64,000 bases of DNA, taken from NCBI GenBank assembly GCA_029959285.1, contig JASCOE010000006.1, forward strand, positions 1-64,000. Reading direction: 5' to 3'. Below, piece after piece: positions 6,993 through 15,908 of this stretch. Each line of letters begins with the position of its first letter. Positions within the stretch are counted from its first letter, which is position 1. The translations under genes and the position numbers were made by a program. The notes under the pieces are model-generated. The model worked only from the letters and a program-made list of their open reading frames with translations, searched no databases and was not told the DNA's origin. Origin of the DNA: Flavobacteriaceae bacterium PS02337. Lineage in GTDB: Bacteria; Bacteroidota; Bacteroidia; Flavobacteriales; Flavobacteriaceae.

Positions 6993-8063
6993 ATGAAAAA
7001 TATAATTACAGGTACTTCAATCCTTGGGGTATTAATCTCAGGAGCTCTATCGCTGTCTTCTTGCAGTAAAACAGACGATATGAATATGTCCGATCCCAAT
7101 CTGAATATAAACTATCCTGCAGCTTATGTGGTCAATGGTCAGGACGGCACAATTTCAGTAATCAAATTGGCAACTAATGAAGTTACAGAAACCATCAGCC
7201 TTATGGGAACCGGTACTGATATGATCATGTGGCCCCACCACATTTCTTTACATTCCAATCACCTGGCCATTGGTGTACCCGGAATGGACTTCTCTGCAGG
7301 CCATAGTGCTGGTATGGAAGGAATGACTGGTAAACTTCTTGTAGTTGATGCCGCTAATGGAACAACTGTAAAAAACATGAGCCTGCCAAAGATGAACCAC
7401 AATACGATATACAGTCCAAATGGTTCAGAAATCTGGGTGCCGCAAATGGACATGAATGGAAAAGTTCTGGTTTATGATGCCTTAACATATGCATTGAAAA
7501 ACACTATAGCGGTAGGTATGATGCCTGCTGAACTTACCTTTTCTTCTGACGGCAGTAAGGCCTATGTCGCTAACGGGGATGACAATACTGTGTCAGTTAT
7601 AAATACAACAACCAAACAAGTTACAGCAACTGTTGCTGTTGGGGACAACCCTGTGGGCGCCTGGACAGGAAGTGATGCCAGAATGTATGTTGATAATGAA
7701 GACGGGCAATCTATCTCTGTGATCAATGTAGCAACCGATGCTGTAGACCAAACAATTGATTTAGGATTTATGCCTGGAATAGCGTCTCACAATGGAAATA
7801 AGAAAGAACTTTGGGTTAGCGATCCTGCCAATGCAAAAGTTCATTACTGGACCTGGGACCAGACAATGATGATGTGGATGCATGGAGGTGTATTTACTAC
7901 TGGTGCCGGTGCACATGCAATAACATTTACAGCAGATGGAAATACAGCCTATGTGACCAATCAGACAGCCAATACGGTTTCTGTCATTAATGTATCAAAC
8001 CATACTGTCTCTAAAACGATTAATGTCGGTAGAAAACCCAACGGATTGGTGCTGAAAATATAA
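6993..8063 (+). CDS. YVTN-type beta-propeller lipoprotein
   Basis: A 356-residue protein with an N-terminal signal ending in a lipobox-like LSLSSC (Cys about 24). The remainder is built from repeated blades of the YVTN kind: AYVVNGQDGTISVI, KAYVANGDDNTVSVIN, YVTNQTANTVSVIN, each followed by a T-x-x-x-x-x-T-I-x-V-G strand. Such seven-bladed propellers act as surface or periplasmic scaffolds, and some as lactonases or cytochrome partners. Met- and His-rich patches (GMDFSAGHSAGMEGM, QTMMMWMHGG) could bind copper. It is 15 bp after the HMA-DUF3347 gene. Its exact role in the copper island is not known. Confidence 0.75.
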   Translation: MKNIITGTSILGVLISGALSLSSCSKTDDMNMSDPNLNINYPAAYVVNGQDGTISVIKLATNEVTETISLMGTGTDMIMWPHHISLHSNHLAIGVPGMDFSAGHSAGMEGMTGKLLVVDAANGTTVKNMSLPKMNHNTIYSPNGSEIWVPQMDMNGKVLVYDALTYALKNTIAVGMMPAELTFSSDGSKAYVANGDDNTVSVINTTTKQVTATVAVGDNPVGAWTGSDARMYVDNEDGQSISVINVATDAVDQTIDLGFMPGIASHNGNKKELWVSDPANAKVHYWTWDQTMMMWMHGGVFTTGAGAHAITFTADGNTAYVTNQTANTVSVINVSNHTVSKTINVGRKPNGLVLKI

Positions 8064-8194
8064 ATCTGATATAAAGGCATTTAAAAGGCGAAATAGAGCT
8101 TGAATTTGCAATCAAAAAAAGAATAATTCTTATAATACTCAAACAAAGGAATGTTGGACAAAACAACATCCATTAGAGATAAAAACTAAAAAAA

Positions 8195-8887
8195 ATGAAA
8201 AAATTAATTTTCTCAACCCTTGTAATGGCAATTGTACTTACAGCTTGTAATTCAAAAAACAAAGAAACTGCAGCTCCTGACGCTGCTTCTGGGACAGCTC
8301 AGAATGATTCACAATTGTATGCCTGTTCCATGCATCCTGAGGTTACAGGAAAAAAAGGGGACAAATGTTCCAAATGTGGAATGGAATTAACCGAGCCGGT
8401 AAAGGAAACGACTGAAAAAAGTGCAGAAGAAAATACAACCCAAACTGCTCAAGGAACATTTTCTATAAACGAAATCGTGAGTAATTATCTGACTCTGAAA
8501 AATGCATTAACGAAAGATGATACAAAAGGAGCTGCAGATGCCGGAAAAGCATTGTATGCAATTTTTAATAGTGTAAATCCCAATTCGATAGATACGAAAT
8601 TAAAAGCAGAATATCTTGATATTGCTGATGATGCCAAAGAACACGCAGAACATATTGGAGCTAACGGTGGAAATATTGAACACCAGAGAGAGCATTTTGC
8701 CATGTTAAGTAAAGACATGAATGATTTGATAAAATCTTTCAAATCTGAACAAAAATTGTATCAGGACTTTTGTCCTATGTATGATGGCGGGAAAGGAGCA
8801 ATTTGGATAAGCGAAACCAAGGAGATCAAAAACCCATATCAAGGAAAAAAAATGTTAACCTGTGGTTCTATGAAAAAAGAACTATAG
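8195..8887 (+). CDS. Lipoprotein with heavy-metal-binding domain and DUF3347
   Basis: A 230-residue lipoprotein: lipobox VLTAC (Cys18), then a heavy-metal-binding domain at residues 42-65 (YACSMHPEV ... CSKCGMEL), a Thr/Glu-rich linker, and DUF3347 from about 90 to the end (DFCPMYDGGKGAIWIS, NPYQG, LTCGS). It is presumably anchored to a membrane facing the periplasm and binds copper or silver. Its DUF3347 half is very close to that of the next gene (9133-9645), with long identical stretches such as ADDAKEHAEHIG, so the two are tandem duplicates that differ by loss or gain of the HMBD and lipid anchor. Confidence 0.85.
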   Translation: MKKLIFSTLVMAIVLTACNSKNKETAAPDAASGTAQNDSQLYACSMHPEVTGKKGDKCSKCGMELTEPVKETTEKSAEENTTQTAQGTFSINEIVSNYLTLKNALTKDDTKGAADAGKALYAIFNSVNPNSIDTKLKAEYLDIADDAKEHAEHIGANGGNIEHQREHFAMLSKDMNDLIKSFKSEQKLYQDFCPMYDGGKGAIWISETKEIKNPYQGKKMLTCGSMKKEL

Positions 8888-9132
8888 TACAGCTAACTAC
8901 TAATAAATTTATCGGGCTGTTTACATAATGACCACTCAATATTCTCGTGACTAATGATGTTCATAATTTATTGAAATGTGAGATGTATCTATTTTTTTAG
9001 ACTACGCCGTGAGATACTCTTTGCAGAATATTCACTTATTTCCCATGTGTTTATTGTGTAAACAGGTCAATAGATATTTTTAAAAAAAATCAAAAGCAAC
9101 CTGTTTTTTAAACAATTTAAAATATAATTAAA

Positions 9133-9645
9133 ATGAAAAATACAATTCTTTCAGCCATATTAATGGTATGCGTAATGGTTTCTGGTAATGCGCAAAGCAA
9201 AAAAACAGAAGCAAAATTTTCAACTGAGCAAATTGTTGCAAATTATTTAGCGTTAAAAAACACCCTTGCAAAAGATGACAGCAACGGAGCTGCTAAAGCT
9301 GGAAAGGCACTGTATGCGACTTTCAAAAGCGTAAATGTAAAATCGATAAATCCAAAATCTAAAGCTGCATATCTTGATATAGCTGATGATGCCAAAGAGC
9401 ATGCAGAACATATTGGTTCTAACGGTGGAAATATTGAACACCAAAGAGAGCACTTTGCCCTACTGAGTAAAGACATAAATGATTTGATTAAAACTTTTGG
9501 AGCTTCAAAAACACTATATCAGGATTCTTGCCCTATGTATGATGGTGGAAAAGGAGCTATCTGGATTAGTGAAACAAAAGAGATAAAAAACCCTTACTAT
9601 GGTTCTAAAATGCTTACCTGCGGTTCAATGAAAAAACAATTGTAA
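9133..9645 (+). CDS. Secreted DUF3347 protein
   Basis: A 170-residue protein with a signal peptide (about residues 1-20, ending SGNAQ) followed only by DUF3347. The conserved pieces are a four-helix region with EHAEHIGSNGGNIEHQREHF, SCPMYDGGKGAIWIS, NPYYG and a terminal LTCGSMKKQL. It is a near-copy of the C-terminal half of the preceding protein. It lies 245 bp after that gene, a gap in which no feature was found, and ends one base before the haem-binding-type gene, so those two are co-translated. Copper binding is inferred from context and the Cys/Met/His motif. Confidence 0.85.
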   Translation: MKNTILSAILMVCVMVSGNAQSKKTEAKFSTEQIVANYLALKNTLAKDDSNGAAKAGKALYATFKSVNVKSINPKSKAAYLDIADDAKEHAEHIGSNGGNIEHQREHFALLSKDINDLIKTFGASKTLYQDSCPMYDGGKGAIWISETKEIKNPYYGSKMLTCGSMKKQL

Positions 9646-9646
9646 A

Positions 9647-10117
9647 ATGAAACGGTTCATCAGAAAGATTCTTTTTATTGGGTTAATTATTTTTCTACTG
9701 ATGCAATTGTATCAGCCTGCCCGCAATTCCGATTACGGGCAGGTTTTACCAATTCACATTTCAAAAGTCTATCCCATTCCCAAAAATATACAAACGATTC
9801 TTCAGACTTCCTGTTACGATTGTCACAGCAATAACACACAATATCCATGGTACTCCTACATCCAGCCGGCACGCACCTTTATGGAAGGACACATCAAGGA
9901 AGGAAAAGAAAATTTGAATTTTAGCCAGTGGGGAAACTATTCCAAAAGAAAGCAGGAGAATAAATTAGACCGAATTTTAAAGCAGATAAAAGCGAACGAA
10001 ATGCCATTGCCTTCTTACACCTTGATCCATAAAAACGCGGTATTGACAGCTGTTCAAAAAGAACAGCTTATAACCTGGATTGAAAAAGTAAGCGATAGTC
10101 TTTCAAAAATAAATTAA
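9647..10117 (+). CDS. Haem-binding domain protein (c-type CxxCH)
   Basis: A 156-residue protein with one N-terminal membrane segment (about residues 8-22) and a periplasmic domain carrying SCYDCHSNNTQYPWYSYIQP (haem motif CYDCH at 56-60), then a GHIKEGKENLNFSQW stretch. This is the haem-binding domain family Haem_bd (PF14376), frequent in Bacteroidota next to efflux genes. It could pass electrons, for instance for Cu(I)/Cu(II) cycling, but that is inference. It sits between DUF3347 and cusA with gaps of 1 and 4 bp, so it is very probably translated with them. Confidence 0.8.
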   Translation: MKRFIRKILFIGLIIFLLMQLYQPARNSDYGQVLPIHISKVYPIPKNIQTILQTSCYDCHSNNTQYPWYSYIQPARTFMEGHIKEGKENLNFSQWGNYSKRKQENKLDRILKQIKANEMPLPSYTLIHKNAVLTAVQKEQLITWIEKVSDSLSKIN

Positions 10118-10121
10118 ACCT

Positions 10122-11432
10122 ATGGTACACAAATTAATAGAATGGTCCCTGCGTAACCGATTCATCGTATTACTATTATCAGCAGGAATATTTGTTTGGG
10201 GTATCATCTCTATTCAAAAAAATCCTATTGATGCTATTCCCGATTTATCTGAAAATCAGGTAATCGTTTTTACAGAATGGATGGGACGTGCTCCACAGCT
10301 CGTTGAAGACCAGATCACCTATCCCTTGGTTACCAACCTTCAGGGATTACCTAAAATTAAATATGTAAGGGCTGCTTCCATGTTTGGTATGAGTTTTATC
10401 TATGTCATTTTTGAAGATGATGTTGATGTATACTGGGCAAGATCAAGAGTGCTGGAAAGGCTCAGTACTATTAGCAGCACCTTGCCCAAAGGAGTTGCCC
10501 CGCAATTAGGACCCGATGGAACTGGGGTTGGTCATATACTCTGGTATACTCTGGAGGCACCCGGTGTTGACCTTGGTGAACAAAGGGCACTACAGGACTG
10601 GTACGTCAAGTTTGCTTTGCAAAATGTTCCCGGAGTGAGTGAAATTGCTTCTTTTGGAGGATTTCAAAAAGAATACCAGGTAACCATTGATCCAAACAAA
10701 CTGCTATATTATAAGCTGTCTGTCCCAGAGGTTATAAGTGCTGTACGTGCCAATAATAATGAAAGTGGCGGAAGAAAATTCGACATGAGTGATATTGGCT
10801 ATATCATTAAGACATCCGGTTATCTGAAATCCATCAAAGAGATTGAGGATATTCCACTGAAAAATCAAAATGGTATCCCTATAAAAGTCAGCGATATAGG
10901 AACTGTCCAGATGAGCGGAGAAACCCGATTAGGGATCTTTGACCATAATGGTACAGGCGAAGTCGTTGGAGGCATCGTCGTGATGCGTTATGGTGAAAAC
11001 GCAGATGCTGTAATTGATAATGTGAAAGAAAAGATGAAAGAAGTTGCAAAAGGGCTTCCTAAAGGCGTAAAATTTAATATCGTTTATGACCGGGGGCACC
11101 TGATTAAAGAATCTATTGATTCGGTTAAGCGCACCTTAATTGAAGAGATGCTTGTGGTGTCGCTTATCGTTATTATTTTTCTTTTTCACTGGCGCAGTGC
11201 ACTAAGTATTATCATCCAGATACCAATTACAATTGCAGCAAGTTTCATACTGCTCAATGCCTTTGACATATCCTCCAATATCATGTCCCTTACCGGTATA
11301 GCACTTGCCATTGGAGTAATAGTTGACAACGGTATAATTATGAGTGAAAATGCCTACCAGCATCTTTCACAACGGTATGCACAATGGGAATCTGAACCAA
11401 AAAATGAAACAAACTCCGATGAAAAGAATTAA
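10122..11432 (+). CDS. cusA: CusA/CzcA-family RND efflux pump, N-terminal part (frameshifted)
   Basis: These 436 codons encode the first part of a heavy-metal RND transporter: TM1 (RFIVLLLSAGIFVWG), the first periplasmic porter half (IPDLSENQVIVFTEW, QLGPDGTGVGHILWYTLE, which is of the Cus copper/silver type), and TM2-TM4 ending at IGVIVDNGIIMSENAYQHL, with the Asp of the proton relay. The frame then stops at 11430-11432 in the cytoplasmic loop after TM4. The rest of the pump continues in the +1 frame. Dropping one A from the AAAA at 11422-11425 would restore a pump of about 1,075 residues, the usual size. It is either a broken gene, a two-piece pump, a recoding site or a sequencing error. 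Confidence 0.85.
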   Translation: MVHKLIEWSLRNRFIVLLLSAGIFVWGIISIQKNPIDAIPDLSENQVIVFTEWMGRAPQLVEDQITYPLVTNLQGLPKIKYVRAASMFGMSFIYVIFEDDVDVYWARSRVLERLSTISSTLPKGVAPQLGPDGTGVGHILWYTLEAPGVDLGEQRALQDWYVKFALQNVPGVSEIASFGGFQKEYQVTIDPNKLLYYKLSVPEVISAVRANNNESGGRKFDMSDIGYIIKTSGYLKSIKEIEDIPLKNQNGIPIKVSDIGTVQMSGETRLGIFDHNGTGEVVGGIVVMRYGENADAVIDNVKEKMKEVAKGLPKGVKFNIVYDRGHLIKESIDSVKRTLIEEMLVVSLIVIIFLFHWRSALSIIIQIPITIAASFILLNAFDISSNIMSLTGIALAIGVIVDNGIIMSENAYQHLSQRYAQWESEPKNETNSDEKN

Positions 11433-13353
11433 AAATATATTTCGCAAAAAACCACAGTGGATATCCGAAGAGGAAAGACTCAAAATAATTGAGAAAAGCA
11501 GCAAGCAGGTTTCTCGCGGCGTATTCTTTGCCACTGTTATTATAATTACTTCTTTCCTGCCTGTGTTTATGCTTACCGGACAGGAAGGGAAGCTATTCCA
11601 TCCCTTAGCCTATACAAAAACATTCATTCTGATTGTAGATGCTCTATTGGTTCTGACATTAGCTCCGGTACTGATCTCTTTTTTCATGAAAGGGAAATTC
11701 CGTCCAACCGATGCACACCCGGTAAATCGTTTTTTGGAGAGAGGCTATGAGCCAATCATACGCTGGGTTCTGAAATGGCGAAAAACAACCCTGACCGTTA
11801 ACATATTGGCATTGTTGATTTCTATCCCATTATTGATGCGCCTCGGAACGGAGTTCATGCCTCCATTGGACGAGCAGAGTATTTTATTTATGCCTGTTAC
11901 CCTCCCTGATGTATCTAATGGAGAAATCAAACGTATTTTACAGGTACAGGATAAAATAATCAAATCGGTTCCCGAAGTCGAAAGTGTTTTAGGCAAAGCC
12001 GGTCGGGCTAACACCGCTACGGATAATTCGCCAATGAGCATGATTGAGACCATTATCATGCTAAAACCAAAATCAGAGTGGCGTGAAGGAATAGATAAAA
12101 AAGATATTATTAAGGAACTCGATACCAAACTGCAGATACCTGGTGTAGTAAATGGATGGACACAGCCTATCATCAACCGTATCAATATGCTCGCTACAGG
12201 AATTCGTACCGACGTGGGTATTAAAGTCTACGGTCAAAATCTCGATACCATTGCGCGAGTATCAGAAAGAGTAAAAATGGCTTTAGAGGGAACCCCTGGT
12301 GTCTCCGACTTATTTGTGGATCCTATTACTGGCGGAAAATACCTTGATGTTGATGTCAATCGTTCGGAACTGGCCCGTTATGGATTAACTGTAGATGATG
12401 TAAACCAAACAGTGGAATTTGCTTTAGGAGGAGCGTCGATCGGCAATACGGTTGAAGGACGAAGACGATTTTCAATAAGCGTTCGTATGGCACAGGATTA
12501 TAGAAATAGCGTGGAACGCATTAAACGCATTCCCTTGCAGTCTCCAACCTTTGGAGAAGTGCCCCTGTCTTCTGTTGCCGATATTAAATTCGTGGATGGC
12601 CCTCCAATGATTAGTTCAGAAAATGCGCTCCTTCGCGGGGCAGTCATGTTCAACATACGTGATCGTGATATGGGGGGAACCGTACAGGAAGCTATGAAAA
12701 AATTAGAAAGTGCCAAAAATATACTTCCCGAAGGGTACTTTATAGAATGGAGCGGACAATATGAGAACCTGATCAGCGGAGAAAAGACCCTTAAGATCAT
12801 TGCACCGATAGTATTGCTTATTATTTTCTTCTCCCTCTATTTTGCCTTTAATTCCCTTAGAGAAGCCTTCTTAAGTCTTATAACAGTGCCTTTTGCTTTG
12901 ATTGGAGGTGCCTATATAATTTTTTTCTGGGATGTCAATCTATCAGTGGCAGTAGCTGTAGGTTTTATAGCCTTGTTTGGTATTGCCGTGGAAACCGGAA
13001 TTGTTATGGTTATCTATCTCAATGATGCCATGGAGCAACTTATCAAGGCCAAAGGAAACTCAAGAGAAACCATTACTAAAGAGGATCTCAGGGAGTATGT
13101 GGTACACGGTGCCGCAAAGAGATTACGTCCAAAACTAATGACCGTATGTGTCTCATTATTTGGATTAGTGCCTGTCCTCTGGTCCAATGGTGTTGGAATG
13201 GATGTAATGAAACCAATTGTATTGCCTATGATTGGTGGCGTATTTACTTCTGCCGTACATATCTTATTAGTAACCCCGCTTATTTTCCTAATGTCTAAAG
13301 AATATGAATTACGAAAATATGGCAAACTCGAAGTACATGATGTCAAACATTAA
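11419..13353 (+). CDS. cusA: CusA/CzcA-family RND efflux pump, C-terminal part
   Basis: This frame (open from 11344; likely re-initiation ATGs at 11404 or 11419) supplies the second part of the RND pump: the hydrophilic linker, TM5 on (FATVIIITSFLPVFMLTGQEG), the second porter half (TEFMPPLDEQSILFMP, RINMLATGIRTDVGIKV, GNTVEGRRRFSISV) and the last membrane segments with the relay residues Glu in GIAVETGIVM and Lys in RLRPKLMTV. It ends with a short tail overlapping the start of the outer-membrane channel gene. As a separate product it would lack TM1-TM4, so activity would need assembly with the first part or a corrected frame. The neighbours supply adaptor and channel of a tripartite Cu/Ag pump. 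Confidence 0.83.
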   Translation: MKRIKNIFRKKPQWISEEERLKIIEKSSKQVSRGVFFATVIIITSFLPVFMLTGQEGKLFHPLAYTKTFILIVDALLVLTLAPVLISFFMKGKFRPTDAHPVNRFLERGYEPIIRWVLKWRKTTLTVNILALLISIPLLMRLGTEFMPPLDEQSILFMPVTLPDVSNGEIKRILQVQDKIIKSVPEVESVLGKAGRANTATDNSPMSMIETIIMLKPKSEWREGIDKKDIIKELDTKLQIPGVVNGWTQPIINRINMLATGIRTDVGIKVYGQNLDTIARVSERVKMALEGTPGVSDLFVDPITGGKYLDVDVNRSELARYGLTVDDVNQTVEFALGGASIGNTVEGRRRFSISVRMAQDYRNSVERIKRIPLQSPTFGEVPLSSVADIKFVDGPPMISSENALLRGAVMFNIRDRDMGGTVQEAMKKLESAKNILPEGYFIEWSGQYENLISGEKTLKIIAPIVLLIIFFSLYFAFNSLREAFLSLITVPFALIGGAYIIFFWDVNLSVAVAVGFIALFGIAVETGIVMVIYLNDAMEQLIKAKGNSRETITKEDLREYVVHGAAKRLRPKLMTVCVSLFGLVPVLWSNGVGMDVMKPIVLPMIGGVFTSAVHILLVTPLIFLMSKEYELRKYGKLEVHDVKH

Positions 13354-14587
13354 AATACTGGCAGTACTATTGCTTTTACTGCCATTACAGCTATTGAGCC
13401 AGACCAAACAGGTCTTGTCTCTTGATACAATCCTTCAAAGGATTGATAAAAAAAACGTGCTCCTGCAAAGTTATAGCCTAAAGGCAGAAGGATATAAATA
13501 TAGTGCCGATGCCGCAACGGCATGGATGGCACCAATGGTGGGTGTGGGAACCTTTATGACCCCCTATCCTTTTCAGGAAGTTATGGATGACCGCGACAAG
13601 GGATCTTTAATGTTCAGAGTTGAACAAGACATCCCCAATATAGGAAAGCTAAACAAGAAGAAAAAATTTATCCAGTCCCAAGGAAACATTGAGAACGCTA
13701 CGCGGACCGTTACTCTTAACGACTATAAAGCTCAGGCCAAGCAGCTCTACTACAGCTGGATGGTAGCCGAACACCGAATGAAAGTTTTGGATCAGAACGA
13801 AAAGATAATGCTGACCATGAAAAAGATTGAGGAAGTACGCTATCCTTACAACCAGTCGCAGTTGGGTAATGTATACAAGATTGATGCAAGGATTGAAGAA
13901 AACAAAAATATGATCCGCATGCAGGAAGGTGAAATCGCAAAAGCAAGAGCATGGCTCAACAGCCTTATGAACCAGCCCGGCAATGCTGATTTTTCAATCG
14001 ACACAAGTATTATCCCTGTCTTCAACCCGGCTTTGCACGACACCACAAGTCTTGCAGCTGTGCGAGGAGATATTAAAAAGATGGATGCGGGAATTGAATC
14101 GATGCAGCTCAGTATTCAGGCGATGAAAGCAGAGAAAAATCCTTCTTTTAAAATCCAGTTTGACCATATGAATTCTTTTGATAAAATGATGCCCAAAGCC
14201 TATTCGGTAATGGCAATGATGTCTATTCCTATTGCTCCCTGGTCATCAAAAATGTATAAATCAGATGTTAAAGCAATGCAATATAATGTACAGGCAATGG
14301 AGAAAGAGAAATCCGCCATGCTGCAGGAAACCCAGGGTATGCTATATGGAATGCAATATGAGATACTGACCATGCAAAAAAGGATCCAGGGACTCGAAAC
14401 AAAAATAATCCCTTCTATGCAAAAATCGCTGGATGTAAACTTTCTGAACTATCAGGAAAACAAACTGCAGATTCCTGTAGTAATTGACTCCTGGGAAGGT
14501 TTAAATATGCTGCAGAATAACTTATTAGATGAAAAATTAAAACTATATCAAATGATTGTCGATTATGAAAAAGAACTCTATCGCTAA
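13340..14587 (+). CDS. Outer-membrane efflux channel, TolC/CusC type
   Basis: About 415 residues from [21 protein letters not shown], a clear signal peptide. I take the ATG at 13340 (or 13337) rather than the frame's first ATG at 13304, because the signal peptide begins there. The body has the long alpha-helical hairpins of the outer-membrane efflux family (OEP): heptad-like stretches such as [16 protein letters not shown] and [18 protein letters not shown], with no lipobox. It is Met-rich ([18 protein letters not shown]), as is common in copper channels. It would form the trimeric exit duct for the pump. It overlaps cusA by 14 bp and the first adaptor gene by 23 bp. Confidence 0.85.
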   Translation: MSNIKILAVLLLLLPLQLLSQTKQVLSLDTILQRIDKKNVLLQSYSLKAEGYKYSADAATAWMAPMVGVGTFMTPYPFQEVMDDRDKGSLMFRVEQDIPNIGKLNKKKKFIQSQGNIENATRTVTLNDYKAQAKQLYYSWMVAEHRMKVLDQNEKIMLTMKKIEEVRYPYNQSQLGNVYKIDARIEENKNMIRMQEGEIAKARAWLNSLMNQPGNADFSIDTSIIPVFNPALHDTTSLAAVRGDIKKMDAGIESMQLSIQAMKAEKNPSFKIQFDHMNSFDKMMPKAYSVMAMMSIPIAPWSSKMYKSDVKAMQYNVQAMEKEKSAMLQETQGMLYGMQYEILTMQKRIQGLETKIIPSMQKSLDVNFLNYQENKLQIPVVIDSWEGLNMLQNNLLDEKLKLYQMIVDYEKELYR

Positions 14588-15905
14588 GTTAGTCGGATTG
14601 TTATTCGTTTCGATATTATTATTGACAGCCTGTAACAAGAAAACCGAGCATAACAGTAAGCCAGCACACCAGCATAGTACAAATCAGGAATATACCTGTC
14701 CAATGCATCCCGAAGTTATCCAGGATAAGCCCGGCAGCTGTCCAATATGCGGGATGGAATTGGTCCCAAGGCATACCGCTGGAACGGAAACAGCCATAGA
14801 CAGCAGCTTAAAACACCTGCTGAAACCAGTTAACGAACAAGTCGTTTCAAATATATCTGTCATAAAAGCTGACCAGAGTACTAAAATATTCTCCATGCAT
14901 GTACAGGGAATTATTACCTACGATACCCGTGACCAGACCAGCATTTCCAGCAGGGTAAGCGGAAGGATTGAGCGTCTGCTGATTAAGTACAATTACCAGC
15001 CCGTAAAAAAAGGACAGTTGATCATGGAAATCTATTCTCCTGATCTGGCTGCAGCGCAAAGAGAATTGTTGTTTATTTATCAATCTGATACAAACAGTCC
15101 GATGCTTCAAAAAGCAAAAGACAGACTGTCTCTGCTGGGTATGCAGCAGGGGCAAATTCAACAGGTATTAAAAACAGGTAAAATCGCCTATCGCATTCCT
15201 GTCTACAGTAATGCCACCGGGTACATCTTAGACAACACTGCGGCAGCAAATGCTTCTACAGCAGCTCCTGCGGCTTCGCCTCAAAGCGCACCGTCAGATG
15301 ACGGTATGGGCGCAATGGGTTCAAGTAGCAGTGCAGCATCAAATAGTAGCGCATCTGCCCCTGCTTCCTCTGCTATTATGCTAAGAGAAGGACAGTATAT
15401 TGGTGCAGGACAATCGCTTTTTACAATCTATACCAACAAAAACCTTATCGCAGAATTTGCTTTTGATCCATCAGTATCATCGCAGATTAAAAAAGGGCAA
15501 AAATTGGTATTTTATGAACCCTCAGATAAGCAAACTGTGTATACGGGGACTATCGGACTCATTCAACCCGTCTTTAAAGAGGGAAGCAACTTTACCATAG
15601 CACGGATTTATTTGCAGGATAATAAATTTCAGACCGGGAAATTAGTAACTGCAGCCATTCCTATTGTCAGTAAAGGCTGGTGGCTTCCGCAAAGTGCCGT
15701 TCTTAATTTAGGAAATAAATCCATCGTTTTCAAAAAAGAGCAGGACGTGTTTGTTCCCAGAGAAGTTAAAACGAAAAATAATGCTGATGGAATGGTGCTA
15801 ATAGATCAAGACATCAATGATTGGAATATCGCCAGTAATGCGGCTTATATGATAGACAGTGAGAGTTTTATCAAGACAGCTTCAGAAAATAAATTAAAAA
15901 ATTAA
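14565..15905 (+). CDS. CusB-type periplasmic adaptor with heavy-metal-binding domain
   Basis: A 446-residue lipoprotein (start at the ATG at 14565; lipobox LLTAC, Cys23). Residues 43-68 form an HMBD (YTCPMHPEV ... CPICGMELV). The membrane-fusion protein body follows: [24 protein letters not shown] (lipoyl/barrel), a helical hairpin, and the C-terminal barrel [13 protein letters not shown]. An Ala/Ser/Met-rich insert of about 50 residues at about 222-270 (with [12 protein letters not shown]) interrupts the lipoyl region and looks disordered. It links the RND pump to the channel and could deliver metal. A second, different adaptor follows 3 bp later. Confidence 0.88.
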   Translation: MKKNSIAKLVGLLFVSILLLTACNKKTEHNSKPAHQHSTNQEYTCPMHPEVIQDKPGSCPICGMELVPRHTAGTETAIDSSLKHLLKPVNEQVVSNISVIKADQSTKIFSMHVQGIITYDTRDQTSISSRVSGRIERLLIKYNYQPVKKGQLIMEIYSPDLAAAQRELLFIYQSDTNSPMLQKAKDRLSLLGMQQGQIQQVLKTGKIAYRIPVYSNATGYILDNTAAANASTAAPAASPQSAPSDDGMGAMGSSSSAASNSSASAPASSAIMLREGQYIGAGQSLFTIYTNKNLIAEFAFDPSVSSQIKKGQKLVFYEPSDKQTVYTGTIGLIQPVFKEGSNFTIARIYLQDNKFQTGKLVTAAIPIVSKGWWLPQSAVLNLGNKSIVFKKEQDVFVPREVKTKNNADGMVLIDQDINDWNIASNAAYMIDSESFIKTASENKLKN

Positions 15906-15908
15906 ACC

